A DNA stretch of 16,791 nucleotides from Vibrio sp. (GTDB lineage: Bacteria > Pseudomonadota > Gammaproteobacteria > Enterobacterales > Vibrionaceae). This document shows positions 1 to 7,589 of this stretch, one piece after another. How positions within the stretch are numbered: the stretch's first letter is position 1; every line of letters starts with the position of its first letter. The notes beneath the pieces were generated by a model, which worked only from the letters and a program-made list of their open reading frames with translations, did no database searches and was not told where the DNA came from. Where the stretch lies: assembly GCA_007124475.1 (NCBI GenBank), contig SLFB01000306.1, positions 1 to 16,791 of the forward strand. The letters are read 5' to 3'. Position numbers and translations under genes: made by a program.

Positions 1-242
1 AGGCTTTTATGACTTCAGGGCCGATAATGGTTCAGGTGCTAGAAGGTGAAGATGCGATCGCTCGTTATCGTGAACTAATGGGGAAAACAAATCCCGATGA
101 GGCGGCATGCGGTACAATTCGAGCTGATTATGCGTTGAGTATGCGTCATAATTCTGTACACGGTAGTGATAGCCCAGCTTCGGCTGCTCGTGAAATAGAG
201 TTTTTCTTTCCAGCGTCTGAAATTTGTCCTCGCCATTCTTAA
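1..242 (+). CDS. ndk: Nucleoside diphosphate kinase, C-terminal part (5' end outside the window)
   Basis: Ndk transfers the gamma phosphate from ATP to nucleoside diphosphates through a phospho-histidine, balancing the NTP and dNTP pools in the cytoplasm. The reading frame is open from base 3 with no start in the window. About 79 residues remain, matching the C-terminal half of the roughly 142-residue family. The stretch MTSGPI...VLEGE is the conserved core, and NSVHGSDS contains the catalytic histidine. The end, ICPRHS, parallels the VCPRTR end of the E. coli enzyme. The internal ATG at base 9 is part of the conserved core and is not the true start. A clean hairpin terminator follows 28 bases after the stop, so ndk is probably a separate transcription unit from rlmN. 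Identification is firm; the gene is partial only because the window cuts it. Confidence 0.97.
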   Translation, partial: AFMTSGPIMVQVLEGEDAIARYRELMGKTNPDEAACGTIRADYALSMRHNSVHGSDSPASAAREIEFFFPASEICPRHS

Positions 243-269
243 GCGTGACTAGCGGAGATATCACATCCT

Positions 270-294
270 AAGAGCTCACTATTGAGCTCTTTTT
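270..294 (+). terminator. Rho-independent terminator of ndk
   Basis: A 9-bp perfect stem, AAGAGCTCA with TGAGCTCTT, has a 4-base CTAT loop and runs straight into a T-tract followed by ATATA. It sits 28 bases past the ndk stop and is a textbook intrinsic terminator. Confidence 0.9.
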
Positions 295-334
295 ATATAC
301 TAATGCGGTGAAATTGGCCGCTTATCCCCATCCA

Positions 335-386
335 TTGGTCTCACCAACTAGCCTACGGCTGTTCAAATTTGTTTCAGACAAATTTG
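335..386. other. Cluster of three small inverted repeats in the ndk-rlmN gap
   Basis: Three hairpin-capable motifs lie head to tail within 52 bases. They are TTGGT-CTC-ACCAA (335-347), AGCC-TAC-GGCT (350-360) and CAAATTTGT-TTCAG-ACAAATTTG (364-386). The last also contains the 8-bp palindrome CAAATTTG twice, with starts 15 bases apart. There is no open frame of note. It could be a tandem regulator site, a structured transcript, or the remnant of a dispersed repeat; I do not recognise it. Together with the repeat at 420-550 it fills the roughly 430-base gap between ndk and rlmN. Confidence 0.45.
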
Positions 387-419
387 TCACTCATTACTCG
401 CTGAGTTCAGCCACTTAAT

Positions 420-550
420 TATACCCAAACCACTTGGCGTTGCAGGTAGGCAGCAAGTGAGTGAATCCCCATGAGCATAGACAGACTATGTGATTGGGGG
501 GGGGGACGAACGTAGCCAACACCCCTGCAGCTTCAAGTCGGAAGGGGATA
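420..550 (-). repeat. Element A, copy 1: palindromic intergenic repeat, inverted orientation
   Basis: This 131-bp copy is the reverse complement of the sequence form seen at 1852, 13772 and 16565. Ends read TATACCCAAACCACTTGG on one side and CTTCAAGTCGGAAGGGGATA on the other. The whole element folds as an imperfect palindrome whose apex is CATAG...CTATG. It differs from the other copies by a run of ten G (496-505) where they have a short G run followed by a conserved TGAACGAACG-like arm, which explains its 3 extra bases. It lies between the ndk terminator and the rlmN promoter region. Short open frames across it only translate the repeat and are not genes. Confidence 0.9.
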
Positions 551-604
551 CAATGGCAAGTGATTAGCGATAGATGGCGCAAAAAATTCATGGTTTTACT
601 ATGC

Positions 605-633
605 TTGTTGTCATTGAGTAAAGGCTGTACAAT
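605..633 (+). promoter_or_regulatory. Candidate rlmN promoter
   Basis: TTGTTG (605-610) and TACAAT (628-633) are separated by 17 bases and lie 45 bases before the rlmN start. The -10 is good (5 of 6) and the -35 is weak (3 of 6). This is a pattern match only. It lies just downstream of repeat copy 1, so rlmN can be transcribed independently of ndk. Confidence 0.35.
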
Positions 634-677
634 TCGCGCCCTTAATTCTTGTTCTATCTCCAATGCAGAGAGGCCGC

Positions 678-1799
678 ATGACCACTGGAAAAGTTAATCT
701 ACTCGATTTTGATCGCAAAGGCTTACGTACTTATTTCGCTGAAGAACTGGGTGAAAAAGCATTTCGTGCCGATCAGGTAATGAAGTGGATTTATCACTTC
801 GGTTGTGATGACTTCGAAAAAATGACGAATATAAACAAAGCTTTGCGTGAAAAGCTGCAGGCGCATTGTGAAATTCGTGCCCCTTATGTTTCTGATGCCC
901 AATACTCCAGTGATGGCACCATCAAATGGGCGATGCGTGTTGGCGATCAAGACGTTGAAACGGTATATATTCCTGAAGATGACCGAGCGACTTTGTGTGT
1001 CTCCTCACAGGTTGGATGTGCGCTAGAGTGTAAGTTTTGCTCCACAGCCCAGCAAGGTTTTAACCGAAATTTACGCGTATCTGAAATAATCGGTCAAGTA
1101 TGGCGTGCAGCAAGAGAAGTTGGGTTAGAAAAAGAAACTGGCCGCCGCCCGATCACCAATGTTGTTATGATGGGCATGGGGGAACCTTTGCTTAATATGA
1201 AAAACCTCATCCCAGCACTAGAAATTATGCTTGATGATCTTGGATTTGGTTTATCTAAGCGCCGAGTGACAGTATCAACCTCAGGTGTGGTATCTGGATT
1301 AGAACAAATGACCGGTCAAATTGACGTGGCATTGGCAATATCCCTACACGCACCTAATGATCAGCTGCGTAGCGAAATCATGCCCATTAATGACCGTTGG
1401 GATATACAAGATTTTCTGGCAGCAGTGCGTCGTTATATCGCATCGTCGAATGCCAACCGCGGCAAGGTTACGGTGGAATATGTTTTGCTTGATCATGTTA
1501 ATGACGGTACCGAACATGCTCATGAGTTGGCGCAATTGATGAAAGATACGCCGTGTAAGATTAACTTAATTCCGTTTAATCCATATCCAGGCTCACCATA
1601 TAAGAAACCCAGTAATTCGCGTATTGATCGTTTTCAGAAAACGTTAATGCAATATGAGCATACCGTTACGATTCGTAAAACTCGTGGTGATGATATCGAT
1701 GCTGCATGTGGTCAGTTAGTCGGTGATGTCATAGACCGTACTAAGCGGACCAAATTAAAACAATCAGCGGCGCAAGTTATTCCAGTCAAGGCAGTTTAA
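678..1799 (+). CDS. rlmN: Dual-specificity 23S rRNA (A2503-C2) / tRNA (A37-C2) methyltransferase, radical SAM
   Basis: RlmN makes 2-methyladenosine at 23S rRNA A2503 and at position 37 of some tRNAs, supporting translational fidelity. The 373-residue protein carries the radical-SAM cluster motif CALECKFC (C114, C118, C121), which ligates the 4Fe-4S cluster. It also has the two mechanistic cysteines at C107 (ATLCVSS) and C344 (DAACGQL), equivalent to E. coli C118 and C355. The glycine-rich SAM-contact motif MMGMGEPLLN is intact. I chose the ATG at 678 because AGAGAGG lies just upstream and MTTGKVNLLDFDRKG begins like family members. An in-frame ATG at 663 would add five residues and overlaps the Shine-Dalgarno region. 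The gene is flanked by oppositely oriented copies of element A, at 420 and 1852. No intrinsic terminator is visible directly after it. Confidence 0.97.
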   Translation: MTTGKVNLLDFDRKGLRTYFAEELGEKAFRADQVMKWIYHFGCDDFEKMTNINKALREKLQAHCEIRAPYVSDAQYSSDGTIKWAMRVGDQDVETVYIPEDDRATLCVSSQVGCALECKFCSTAQQGFNRNLRVSEIIGQVWRAAREVGLEKETGRRPITNVVMMGMGEPLLNMKNLIPALEIMLDDLGFGLSKRRVTVSTSGVVSGLEQMTGQIDVALAISLHAPNDQLRSEIMPINDRWDIQDFLAAVRRYIASSNANRGKVTVEYVLLDHVNDGTEHAHELAQLMKDTPCKINLIPFNPYPGSPYKKPSNSRIDRFQKTLMQYEHTVTIRKTRGDDIDAACGQLVGDVIDRTKRTKLKQSAAQVIPVKAV

Positions 1800-1851
1800 A
1801 AGTCAGTTTTGCTGAAAACCTATCCAACACTGCACGTGGCTATTGGCGTAT

Positions 1852-1979
1852 TATACTCTGCTTACCTTAAGCTGCAGGGGTGTTGGTTAGGTTTGCTCAC
1901 CCCAATCACATAGTTTGTCTATGCTCATGGGGATGAACTCACTTGCCGCCTAGCTGCAACGCCAAATGGTTTGGCTATA
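1852..1979 (+). repeat. Element A, copy 2: palindromic intergenic repeat
   Basis: This is a 128-bp copy running from TATACTCTGCTTACC to GGTTTGGCTATA. It begins 53 bases after the rlmN stop, where it is well placed to form a long hairpin in the rlmN 3' untranslated RNA. The outward ends read TATAAT on the minus strand (1850-1855) and TATAAA on the plus strand (1976-1981). It is in inverted orientation relative to copy 1 on the other side of rlmN. Confidence 0.9.
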
Positions 1980-2378
1980 AAGTTCAGTGTTGTTGCATAA
2001 TGTTCGATGGTTTGATAACTGAAATAGTCATTAATCATTGCGTTTTTATGTCAATTTAACGAAAAATCTTGACCCAGTAGTAATTTCTTTTTCAAATCAA
2101 TGTTGTTTACCGTTCAAGATCCATTAGAATGAATTTATATAACCTTATTCTATATAGTGGCCTAATCAACCCAATGTGATACCCAAAATAGTGATTGATA
2201 GTTGTTTGGCTTATTTGCTTTGTTTAGACATTGAGTCAGTGTTAAAAATAAATATCAACTCGGGTATGCACATAGGTATGATGAGTTTTTCTGATAACAG
2301 TAATGATTGTTTATTAGAGATAATTAATTAACAGCGTAGGCTTTGGTTTTCACACGAATAAAGAGATTGATAGCGCGG
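1980..2378. other. AT-rich intergenic stretch before rodZ, no gene seen
   Basis: These 399 bases hold no convincing coding frame on either strand and no recognisable gene remnant. They are distinctly AT-rich, with many stop codons in all frames. In Pseudomonas a pilF/pilW-type pilus assembly gene occupies this slot between rlmN and rodZ; I see no trace of it here. In E. coli the slot is also empty of pilW. Besides the promoter candidate at 2069-2097, TTGTTT (2103-2108) and TAGAAT (2125-2130), 16 bases apart, are a second weak match. The region probably carries the rodZ promoter and a long leader. Confidence 0.6.
2069..2097 (+). promoter_or_regulatory. Candidate promoter for the rodZ operon
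   Basis: TTGACC (5 of 6 matches to the -35 consensus) and TCAAAT (4 of 6 to the -10) are spaced by 17 bases. If used, the leader before rodZ would be about 270 bases. This is a pattern match only, and other AT-rich stretches downstream could serve instead. Confidence 0.25.
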
Positions 2379-3320
2379 ATGAATACACAGCAAGAGACTA
2401 TCGTTGAAGAGATGCCTGACGTACCACAACCGGGATTACTGCTCAAGCAGCAACGCGAAGCTTTAGGATTGAGTCAGCAAGAAGTTGCCGATAGGTTGCG
2501 CTTACGGGTGACCATTATCCGCAATATAGAAGATAACGAATTTGATTCAGATTTAGTGGCCACTTTTACACGTGGTTACTTACGTTCTTATGCCAAATCA
2601 GTGGGCTTGCCAGCAAATAAAGTTATTGAGGCTTATGAGTTTCATTATGTGCTAGAGCCGCCAGTTCAAAAGATGAAGAGCTTTTCCAAAAAGACCAAGC
2701 GCGATCAACACGATAATAGAATTATGTTCATTACTTGGCTGATTGTATTGATTATTATTGGTATGTCATCGTTATGGTGGTGGCAGAATAACCAGTTAAA
2801 TAATGCATTACCTAAAGAATCTCCTGAACTGAGCAGTGATAGCGCATCACCTTCATCGGATAACTCTGAGCCTATCTTGGCTGAATTGCCAACGGTGACG
2901 GAATTAACTTCACAGCAGCAGGCCAATGGCGATGAGTTGCTCGCCAGTCAGCAAGCCGCTCATCAAGCCAATGATGTGTCATCCGTTGTGTCAGAAAACA
3001 CAACTGCAACAGTAAACGAAAGTGCAACAGTAAACCAAGCTAATCCCAATAAGGTTGAAATCAGCAAGCCATCAACAGATGATATTAACTTACTGAGCAT
3101 GAAATTTAGCGCTGATTGTTGGATTCAAGTGAAAGACGCCTCAGGAAAAACGCTAGCCGTTGGGGTTAAAAAAGCGGGGGACTCGATAAATGTTCGCGGT
3201 GAAACCCCACTCAGTGTCATTCTTGGAGCGCCGGAAGGCGTTTCTGTCACATTTGCAAGTGAACCTGTCGACCTTTCTGGGTATACTGCAGGCAGAGTAG
3301 CTAGATTCACCTTACCTTAG
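2379..3320 (+). CDS. rodZ: Cytoskeletal shape protein RodZ
   Basis: RodZ is a bitopic inner-membrane protein that links cytoplasmic MreB filaments to the periplasmic elongation machinery and maintains rod shape. The 313-residue protein has the family architecture. A cytoplasmic Cro/C1-type helix-turn-helix occupies about residues 15-80 (LKQQREALGLSQQEVADRL). A basic stretch, KKTKRD, precedes a single membrane helix at about 115-135 ending in WWW. A Ser/Thr/Gln-rich periplasmic linker spans about 140-240. A C-terminal beta domain (DUF4115; SADCWIQVKDASGK) completes it. The start at ATG 2379 gives MNTQQ, like E. coli MNTEA. An upstream in-frame TTG at 2343 would add 12 basic residues, is less likely, and the Shine-Dalgarno for 2379 is weak. 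The linker has an imperfect 18-bp tandem duplication (3005-3040). It is the first gene of the rodZ-ispG-hisS-yfgM-bamB run. Confidence 0.95.
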   Translation: MNTQQETIVEEMPDVPQPGLLLKQQREALGLSQQEVADRLRLRVTIIRNIEDNEFDSDLVATFTRGYLRSYAKSVGLPANKVIEAYEFHYVLEPPVQKMKSFSKKTKRDQHDNRIMFITWLIVLIIIGMSSLWWWQNNQLNNALPKESPELSSDSASPSSDNSEPILAELPTVTELTSQQQANGDELLASQQAAHQANDVSSVVSENTTATVNESATVNQANPNKVEISKPSTDDINLLSMKFSADCWIQVKDASGKTLAVGVKKAGDSINVRGETPLSVILGAPEGVSVTFASEPVDLSGYTAGRVARFTLP

Positions 3321-3328
3321 ACGAAATT

Positions 3329-4453
3329 ATGCAACACAAGTCACCTATTAAACGTCGCCCATCGACACGTATCTATGTAGGCAACGTACCCATTGGCGAT
3401 GGCGCGCCCATCGCCGTTCAATCTATGACCAATACTCGTACTACTGATGTGGCTGCCACTGTGGCGCAAATTCAGGCTTTACAAAAGGTTGGTGCCGATA
3501 TTGTTCGAGTCTCCGTTCCGACTATGGATGCTGCAGAAGCTTTTAAGCTCATCAAGCAGCAGGTATCCATTCCTCTGGTGGCTGATATTCACTTTGATTA
3601 TCGAATTGCACTTAAAGTGGCTGAATATGGCGTCGATTGCTTACGCATCAATCCGGGTAATATTGGTAATGAGGCCCGTATTCGCTCGGTGGTAGACTGC
3701 GCTCGAGATAAAGGCATCCCCATTCGTATCGGCGTTAACGGCGGTTCATTGGAAAAAGACATTCAAGTGAAATACGGTGAGCCGACTCCCGAAGCCTTAG
3801 TTGAGTCAGCTATGCGCCATGTTGATATTCTTGATCGGCTTAATTTTGATCAATTTAAAGTCAGCGTTAAAGCATCAGATGTCTTTTTAGCGGTAGATTC
3901 TTATCGCTTGTTAGCGAAACAGATTGATCAACCCTTACATTTGGGGATCACAGAAGCTGGCGGAGCTCGAGCTGGCTCAGTGAAATCAGCTGTCGGATTA
4001 GGCATGTTATTAGCCGAAGGGATTGGCGATACTTTACGTATTTCTCTGGCCGCGGATCCTATTGAAGAAATCAAAGTAGGGTTTGATATTCTCAAATCTT
4101 TACGCATTCGTTCTCGAGGCATTAATTTTATTGCTTGCCCAAGCTGTTCTCGTCAAGAATTTGATGTAATTGGTACAGTAAATGCTCTTGAACAACGCTT
4201 AGAAGATGTTTTGACGCCGATGGATGTTTCTATCATTGGCTGTGTCGTGAATGGGCCTGGTGAAGCGGAAGTGTCACATTTAGGTCTAGCTGGCAGTAAT
4301 AAAAAAAGTGCTATTTATGAAGATGGCATTCGTCAAAAAGAGCGTTTCGACAATGACGACTTAGTCTCTCAGCTCGAAGCGAAGATTCGTGCGAAAGCCG
4401 CTCAATTAGACGTTAACAATCGTATTGCTATTCAGCAAATCGAACAAGATTAA
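3329..4453 (+). CDS. ispG: (E)-4-hydroxy-3-methylbut-2-enyl-diphosphate synthase (flavodoxin-dependent)
   Basis: IspG catalyses the penultimate step of the MEP isoprenoid pathway, converting MEcPP to HMBPP with a 4Fe-4S cluster and electrons from flavodoxin. The 374-residue length matches the E. coli enzyme. The N-terminal TIM barrel carries VADIHFDYRIAL and RINPGNIG. The C-terminal domain supplies the cluster ligands C270 and C273 (CPSCSR), C305 (IGCVVNGPGE) and E312, all at the same positions as in E. coli. It starts 8 bases after the rodZ stop with no strong Shine-Dalgarno, so translation is probably coupled to rodZ. hisS follows after 24 bases. Nothing is missing or unusual in the protein. 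Confidence 0.98.
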   Translation: MQHKSPIKRRPSTRIYVGNVPIGDGAPIAVQSMTNTRTTDVAATVAQIQALQKVGADIVRVSVPTMDAAEAFKLIKQQVSIPLVADIHFDYRIALKVAEYGVDCLRINPGNIGNEARIRSVVDCARDKGIPIRIGVNGGSLEKDIQVKYGEPTPEALVESAMRHVDILDRLNFDQFKVSVKASDVFLAVDSYRLLAKQIDQPLHLGITEAGGARAGSVKSAVGLGMLLAEGIGDTLRISLAADPIEEIKVGFDILKSLRIRSRGINFIACPSCSRQEFDVIGTVNALEQRLEDVLTPMDVSIIGCVVNGPGEAEVSHLGLAGSNKKSAIYEDGIRQKERFDNDDLVSQLEAKIRAKAAQLDVNNRIAIQQIEQD

Positions 4454-4477
4454 TTTCATCCTATTACGGTAAGTATT

Positions 4478-5746
4478 TTGGCAAAGACTATTCAAGCTAT
4501 TCGAGGTATGAACGACTGCCTCCCCACTCAATCTCCGTTGTGGCAAAAAGTCGAAGAAGCAGTAAAAAGCGTAGTAAACGCTTACGGCTACAGCGAAGTT
4601 CGCATGCCGATTGTTGAGATGACGCATTTATTTAGCCGTGCAATTGGTGAAGTAACCGACGTGGTTGAAAAAGAAATGTACACTTTTGCTGACCGTAACG
4701 GGGATAGCTTAAGCTTACGTCCCGAAGGTACAGCTGGGTGCGTTCGCGCTGGTATTGAACATGGTTTGTTATATAACCAAGAGCAACGTTTATGGTATAT
4801 CGGTCCAATGTTCCGCCATGAGCGCCCACAAAAAGGCCGTTATCGTCAGTTTCACCAATGCGGTGTTGAGGTGTTTGGGGTTGATGGGCCTGACATCGAT
4901 GCAGAGCTGATTATCATGACCGCTCGTTTATGGCGCAAGCTTGGTATTGCAGAGCATGTACGCTTAGAGTTGAACTCAATTGGCTCTCTAGCTGCTCGCG
5001 CTGAATACCGTACGGCACTGATTGCTCATCTTGAGCAGCATCAAGCGGCACTCGATGAGGATAGTAAGCGTCGCATGTACACTAACCCATTACGTGTACT
5101 CGATAGCAAAAACCCTGATGTGCAAGCTATTTTAGTTAATGCTCCTGAGTTAGCTGATTACTTGGATCAAGAATCAAAACAACATTTTAATGGTTTATGT
5201 GAACTTCTTGATGCTGCAGGAATCGAATATACCGTTAATCAACGTTTAGTTCGCGGATTGGACTATTACAACCGCACCGTATTTGAGTGGATAACAGAAA
5301 GCCTGGGTTCACAAGGTACCGTTTGTGGCGGTGGGCGTTACGATGGCTTAGTTGAGCAGTTAGGTGGTAAGCCTACACCAGCGGTTGGATTTGCTATGGG
5401 CTTAGAGCGCCTAGTGTTAATGATGGAGACATTAGGTAATACAGAAGTACGTCGTAATGTCGATGTTTATATTGTTACCGCTGGTGAGGGGACAACCATT
5501 GCTGGTATTACCTTAGCTGAGCAGCTACGTGAGCAAATTCCTGGCATTCGAGTAATGAACCATTGTGGTGGCGGGAACTTTAAAAAACAATTTAAGCGTG
5601 CCGATAAAGTGGGTGCCGCCGTAGCCTTAGTGCTTGGTGAAGATGAAGTCGCTCAACAAACGGTGGTATTGAAAGATTTAATGGGCGGTCAGCAAATGAC
5701 ATTAGCACAAAGTGAAGTCGCTGCCCAATTGAGCCATCTCGTATAA
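4478..5746 (+). CDS. hisS: Histidine--tRNA ligase
   Basis: HisRS is a class II aminoacyl-tRNA synthetase that charges tRNA-His in the cytoplasm. The protein has 422 residues. It shows MAKTIQAIRGMND at the N-terminus, the RPEGTAGCVRA stretch, motif 2 (RHERPQKGRYRQFHQ, about residues 113-127), the histidine-specific LVRGLDYYNRT loop, and motif 3 (GFAMGLERL). The C-terminal anticodon-binding domain has GGGNFKKQFKRADK. The start codon is TTG: the conserved MAKxIQAIRGMND begins exactly there, and the next ATG (residue 11) would cut into the conserved region. The Shine-Dalgarno before it (GGTAAG) is poor, so initiation may depend on ispG translation 24 bases upstream. yfgM follows after 38 bases. 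Confidence 0.98.
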   Translation: MAKTIQAIRGMNDCLPTQSPLWQKVEEAVKSVVNAYGYSEVRMPIVEMTHLFSRAIGEVTDVVEKEMYTFADRNGDSLSLRPEGTAGCVRAGIEHGLLYNQEQRLWYIGPMFRHERPQKGRYRQFHQCGVEVFGVDGPDIDAELIIMTARLWRKLGIAEHVRLELNSIGSLAARAEYRTALIAHLEQHQAALDEDSKRRMYTNPLRVLDSKNPDVQAILVNAPELADYLDQESKQHFNGLCELLDAAGIEYTVNQRLVRGLDYYNRTVFEWITESLGSQGTVCGGGRYDGLVEQLGGKPTPAVGFAMGLERLVLMMETLGNTEVRRNVDVYIVTAGEGTTIAGITLAEQLREQIPGIRVMNHCGGGNFKKQFKRADKVGAAVALVLGEDEVAQQTVVLKDLMGGQQMTLAQSEVAAQLSHLV

Positions 5747-5784
5747 GTGTACGTTTTTAAGATTTACTTTTAAGAGGACAGGAA

Positions 5785-6399
5785 GTGGAACTCTACGATA
5801 CCGAAGAACAACAGGTTGAAGCGATTAAAGATTGGTGGAAAGAAAATGGTAAGGCGGTAATTATTGGTGCTGTGGTTGGTTTAGGCAGTATCTTTGGTTG
5901 GCGTTATTACCAGCACTCCACTTTAACTGCCCAGGAGATCACTTCTGAAAGTTATCGCCAGGTAATGGCAAACTTAACCGCTCAAGGGCTTAATGCTGAG
6001 TCTGATTTACTGCATTTTGTCGAGCAGTATCCTAAATCGCAATACGCAGTGTTAGCGGCGATGCAATTGGCCAAGGTACAAGCCGAAGCTGGCCAATTGG
6101 ATGAAGCTATTGCCCAACTTAAGTGGGCACAGGGAGCAACCAAAGATGCGGCACTTAGCCCCATTTTGACCCTAAATATTGCTCGCTTACAGGCTGAGCA
6201 AAATAACTTTGACATGGCGTTGGCGGAACTGACAACCATCACCGATGCAAACTGGTTAGCTCGAGCTGCAGAGTTACGTGGAGATATCGCCTTACGTCAA
6301 GGTGATAAAGACGCCGCTTATGCGGCTTATTCTGAGGCTCAGCAGGCGTCGAGTTCTAGTCAAACTTTACAACTAAAGCTAGATGATCTTGCCAGATAA
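5785..6399 (+). CDS. yfgM: Ancillary SecYEG translocon subunit YfgM (tetratricopeptide membrane protein)
   Basis: YfgM is an inner-membrane protein that associates with SecYEG and the chaperone PpiD and helps secreted proteins leave the translocon. The 204 residues comprise a short acidic cytoplasmic tail (MELYDTEEQQ), one membrane helix at about residues 23-41 ending in GWRYY, and a periplasmic domain. That domain is made of alanine-rich helical TPR-like repeats (for example LAKVQAEAGQLDEAIAQL). The length is close to E. coli (206). The start is GTG 5785, preceded by AAGAGGA at good spacing, and no alternative start fits the family N-terminus. It sits between hisS and bamB, 12 bases from bamB, as in enterobacteria. 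That placement supports a shared role in envelope protein biogenesis. Confidence 0.94.
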   Translation: MELYDTEEQQVEAIKDWWKENGKAVIIGAVVGLGSIFGWRYYQHSTLTAQEITSESYRQVMANLTAQGLNAESDLLHFVEQYPKSQYAVLAAMQLAKVQAEAGQLDEAIAQLKWAQGATKDAALSPILTLNIARLQAEQNNFDMALAELTTITDANWLARAAELRGDIALRQGDKDAAYAAYSEAQQASSSSQTLQLKLDDLAR

Positions 6400-6411
6400 G
6401 GGCAGCCATTG

Positions 6412-7572
6412 ATGAAGAAAATGTTCAACAAAGTGCTGTTATCGGCAGCCATGTTAGGTTTGCTTGCTGGCTGTGCTGGTGAGAAAGAAAATGTCATTAT
6501 GGCTCCTCTTCCTAGTGTGAGCAGTGAATTTACTCCTCAAACGGTGTGGCAAGCGTCTGTTGGCCGAGGGGTAGGGCACTTTTTCTCTAACCTCACCCCG
6601 GAATTTGCTTACGGTAAATTATTTGTTGCCAGCCGTGACGGTGAAGTAAGAGCACTTGATCCTGCAACCGGGCAAGTTTTATGGCGAGTCAGTCTCCGAG
6701 AAGGTAAATCAGCTCGTCTTTCCGGTGGGATCGTTGCGGCCTATAATCAACTTTTTATTGGTAGCGAAAATGGGCAAGTATTAGCACTCAATGCTGAAAC
6801 GGGTGAGCTAAATTGGCGCGTTGAAGTATCTGGTGAGGTCCTTGCTCCGGTTGCGACGGACAGCAATCTGATTATTGCTCATACCAGTCGTGGGATCTTA
6901 GTCGCTCTCGACAGTCGAACCGGTGAGCAAAAATGGACCATCAGTACAGAAGTGCCGAGCTTAACGCTACGTGGCGATAGTCGCCCAGTAACGGCTTCCG
7001 GTGGTGTATTTTGGGGCACAGCCAATGGTCGACTAGCGGCAGCGGTTATTGAGCGTGGTCAATTGATTTGGCAACAGCCAATTGGTTTACCTCAAGGTGC
7101 AACAGAAATCGATCGCCTGGTTGATGTAGATGCAGCGCCATTGATCATTGGTGCCAACCTGTATGCAATTGGTTTTAATGGTCAGTTGACCGCGATTGAT
7201 TTGCGTTCAGGTAGTGCGGTTTGGAAGCGTAACTATTCATCGACGCAAGATATGGCGACTGATGGCCGGCGATTATTTTTAGTCACAGACAAAGATCATT
7301 TGGTTGCTGTTGATGCCCGAAGTGGAACTGAGTTGTGGCAAAATAATCAATTACAACACCGTTTATTAACCGCCCCGCGTTTGGTGAATGGTTATGTTGT
7401 GGTCGGTGATAGCCAAGGTTATCTGCACTGGCTTGATAGCCAAACCGGAGAGTTTGTTGCTCAGCAATTCGTTAGTCGTAGTGGATTAGCGGTTGGTCCT
7501 TTACCATTAGAAAGTGGTTATGTTGTCATCTCACGAGATGGTAAAATAAAGAAACTGACGATCACACAATAA
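6412..7572 (+). CDS. bamB: Outer membrane protein assembly factor BamB (lipoprotein)
   Basis: BamB is a lipoprotein of the BAM complex that helps BamA fold beta-barrel proteins into the outer membrane. The 386-residue protein begins with a lipoprotein signal, MKKMFNKVLLSAAMLGLLAG, followed by Cys21; LLAGC is the lipobox. The residue after Cys is Ala, compatible with outer-membrane sorting. The rest consists of repeated PQQ-type blades with recurrent motifs such as ALDPATGQVLWRV, ALNAETGELNWRV, ALDSRTGEQKW and AIDLRSGSAVWK, building an eight-bladed beta propeller. ATG 6412 is preferred, but an in-frame TTG directly before it (6409) would have slightly better spacing from AAGGG. A strong terminator starts 18 bases past the stop, ending the rodZ-to-bamB operon. 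Confidence 0.96.
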   Translation: MKKMFNKVLLSAAMLGLLAGCAGEKENVIMAPLPSVSSEFTPQTVWQASVGRGVGHFFSNLTPEFAYGKLFVASRDGEVRALDPATGQVLWRVSLREGKSARLSGGIVAAYNQLFIGSENGQVLALNAETGELNWRVEVSGEVLAPVATDSNLIIAHTSRGILVALDSRTGEQKWTISTEVPSLTLRGDSRPVTASGGVFWGTANGRLAAAVIERGQLIWQQPIGLPQGATEIDRLVDVDAAPLIIGANLYAIGFNGQLTAIDLRSGSAVWKRNYSSTQDMATDGRRLFLVTDKDHLVAVDARSGTELWQNNQLQHRLLTAPRLVNGYVVVGDSQGYLHWLDSQTGEFVAQQFVSRSGLAVGPLPLESGYVVISRDGKIKKLTITQ

Positions 7573-7589
7573 ATCGTGATATAATTCAC

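Noticed and set aside
415..697. Short open frames on both strands across repeat copy 1
   Set aside because: Their translations are mostly repeat sequence. The same peptide pattern (PNHIV.LCSWG....P.CNAK.FGY) recurs from copy 3, showing it is an artefact of the palindromic repeat and not a gene.
723..950. Antisense open frames inside rlmN, ispG, hisS, purM and copA
   Set aside because: All lie opposite or in another frame of strongly conserved genes and have no independent signals.
1980..2342. Degraded pilW/pilF gene before rodZ
   Set aside because: No TPR-like or pilotin-like coding stretch is visible in any frame; only the position suggested it.
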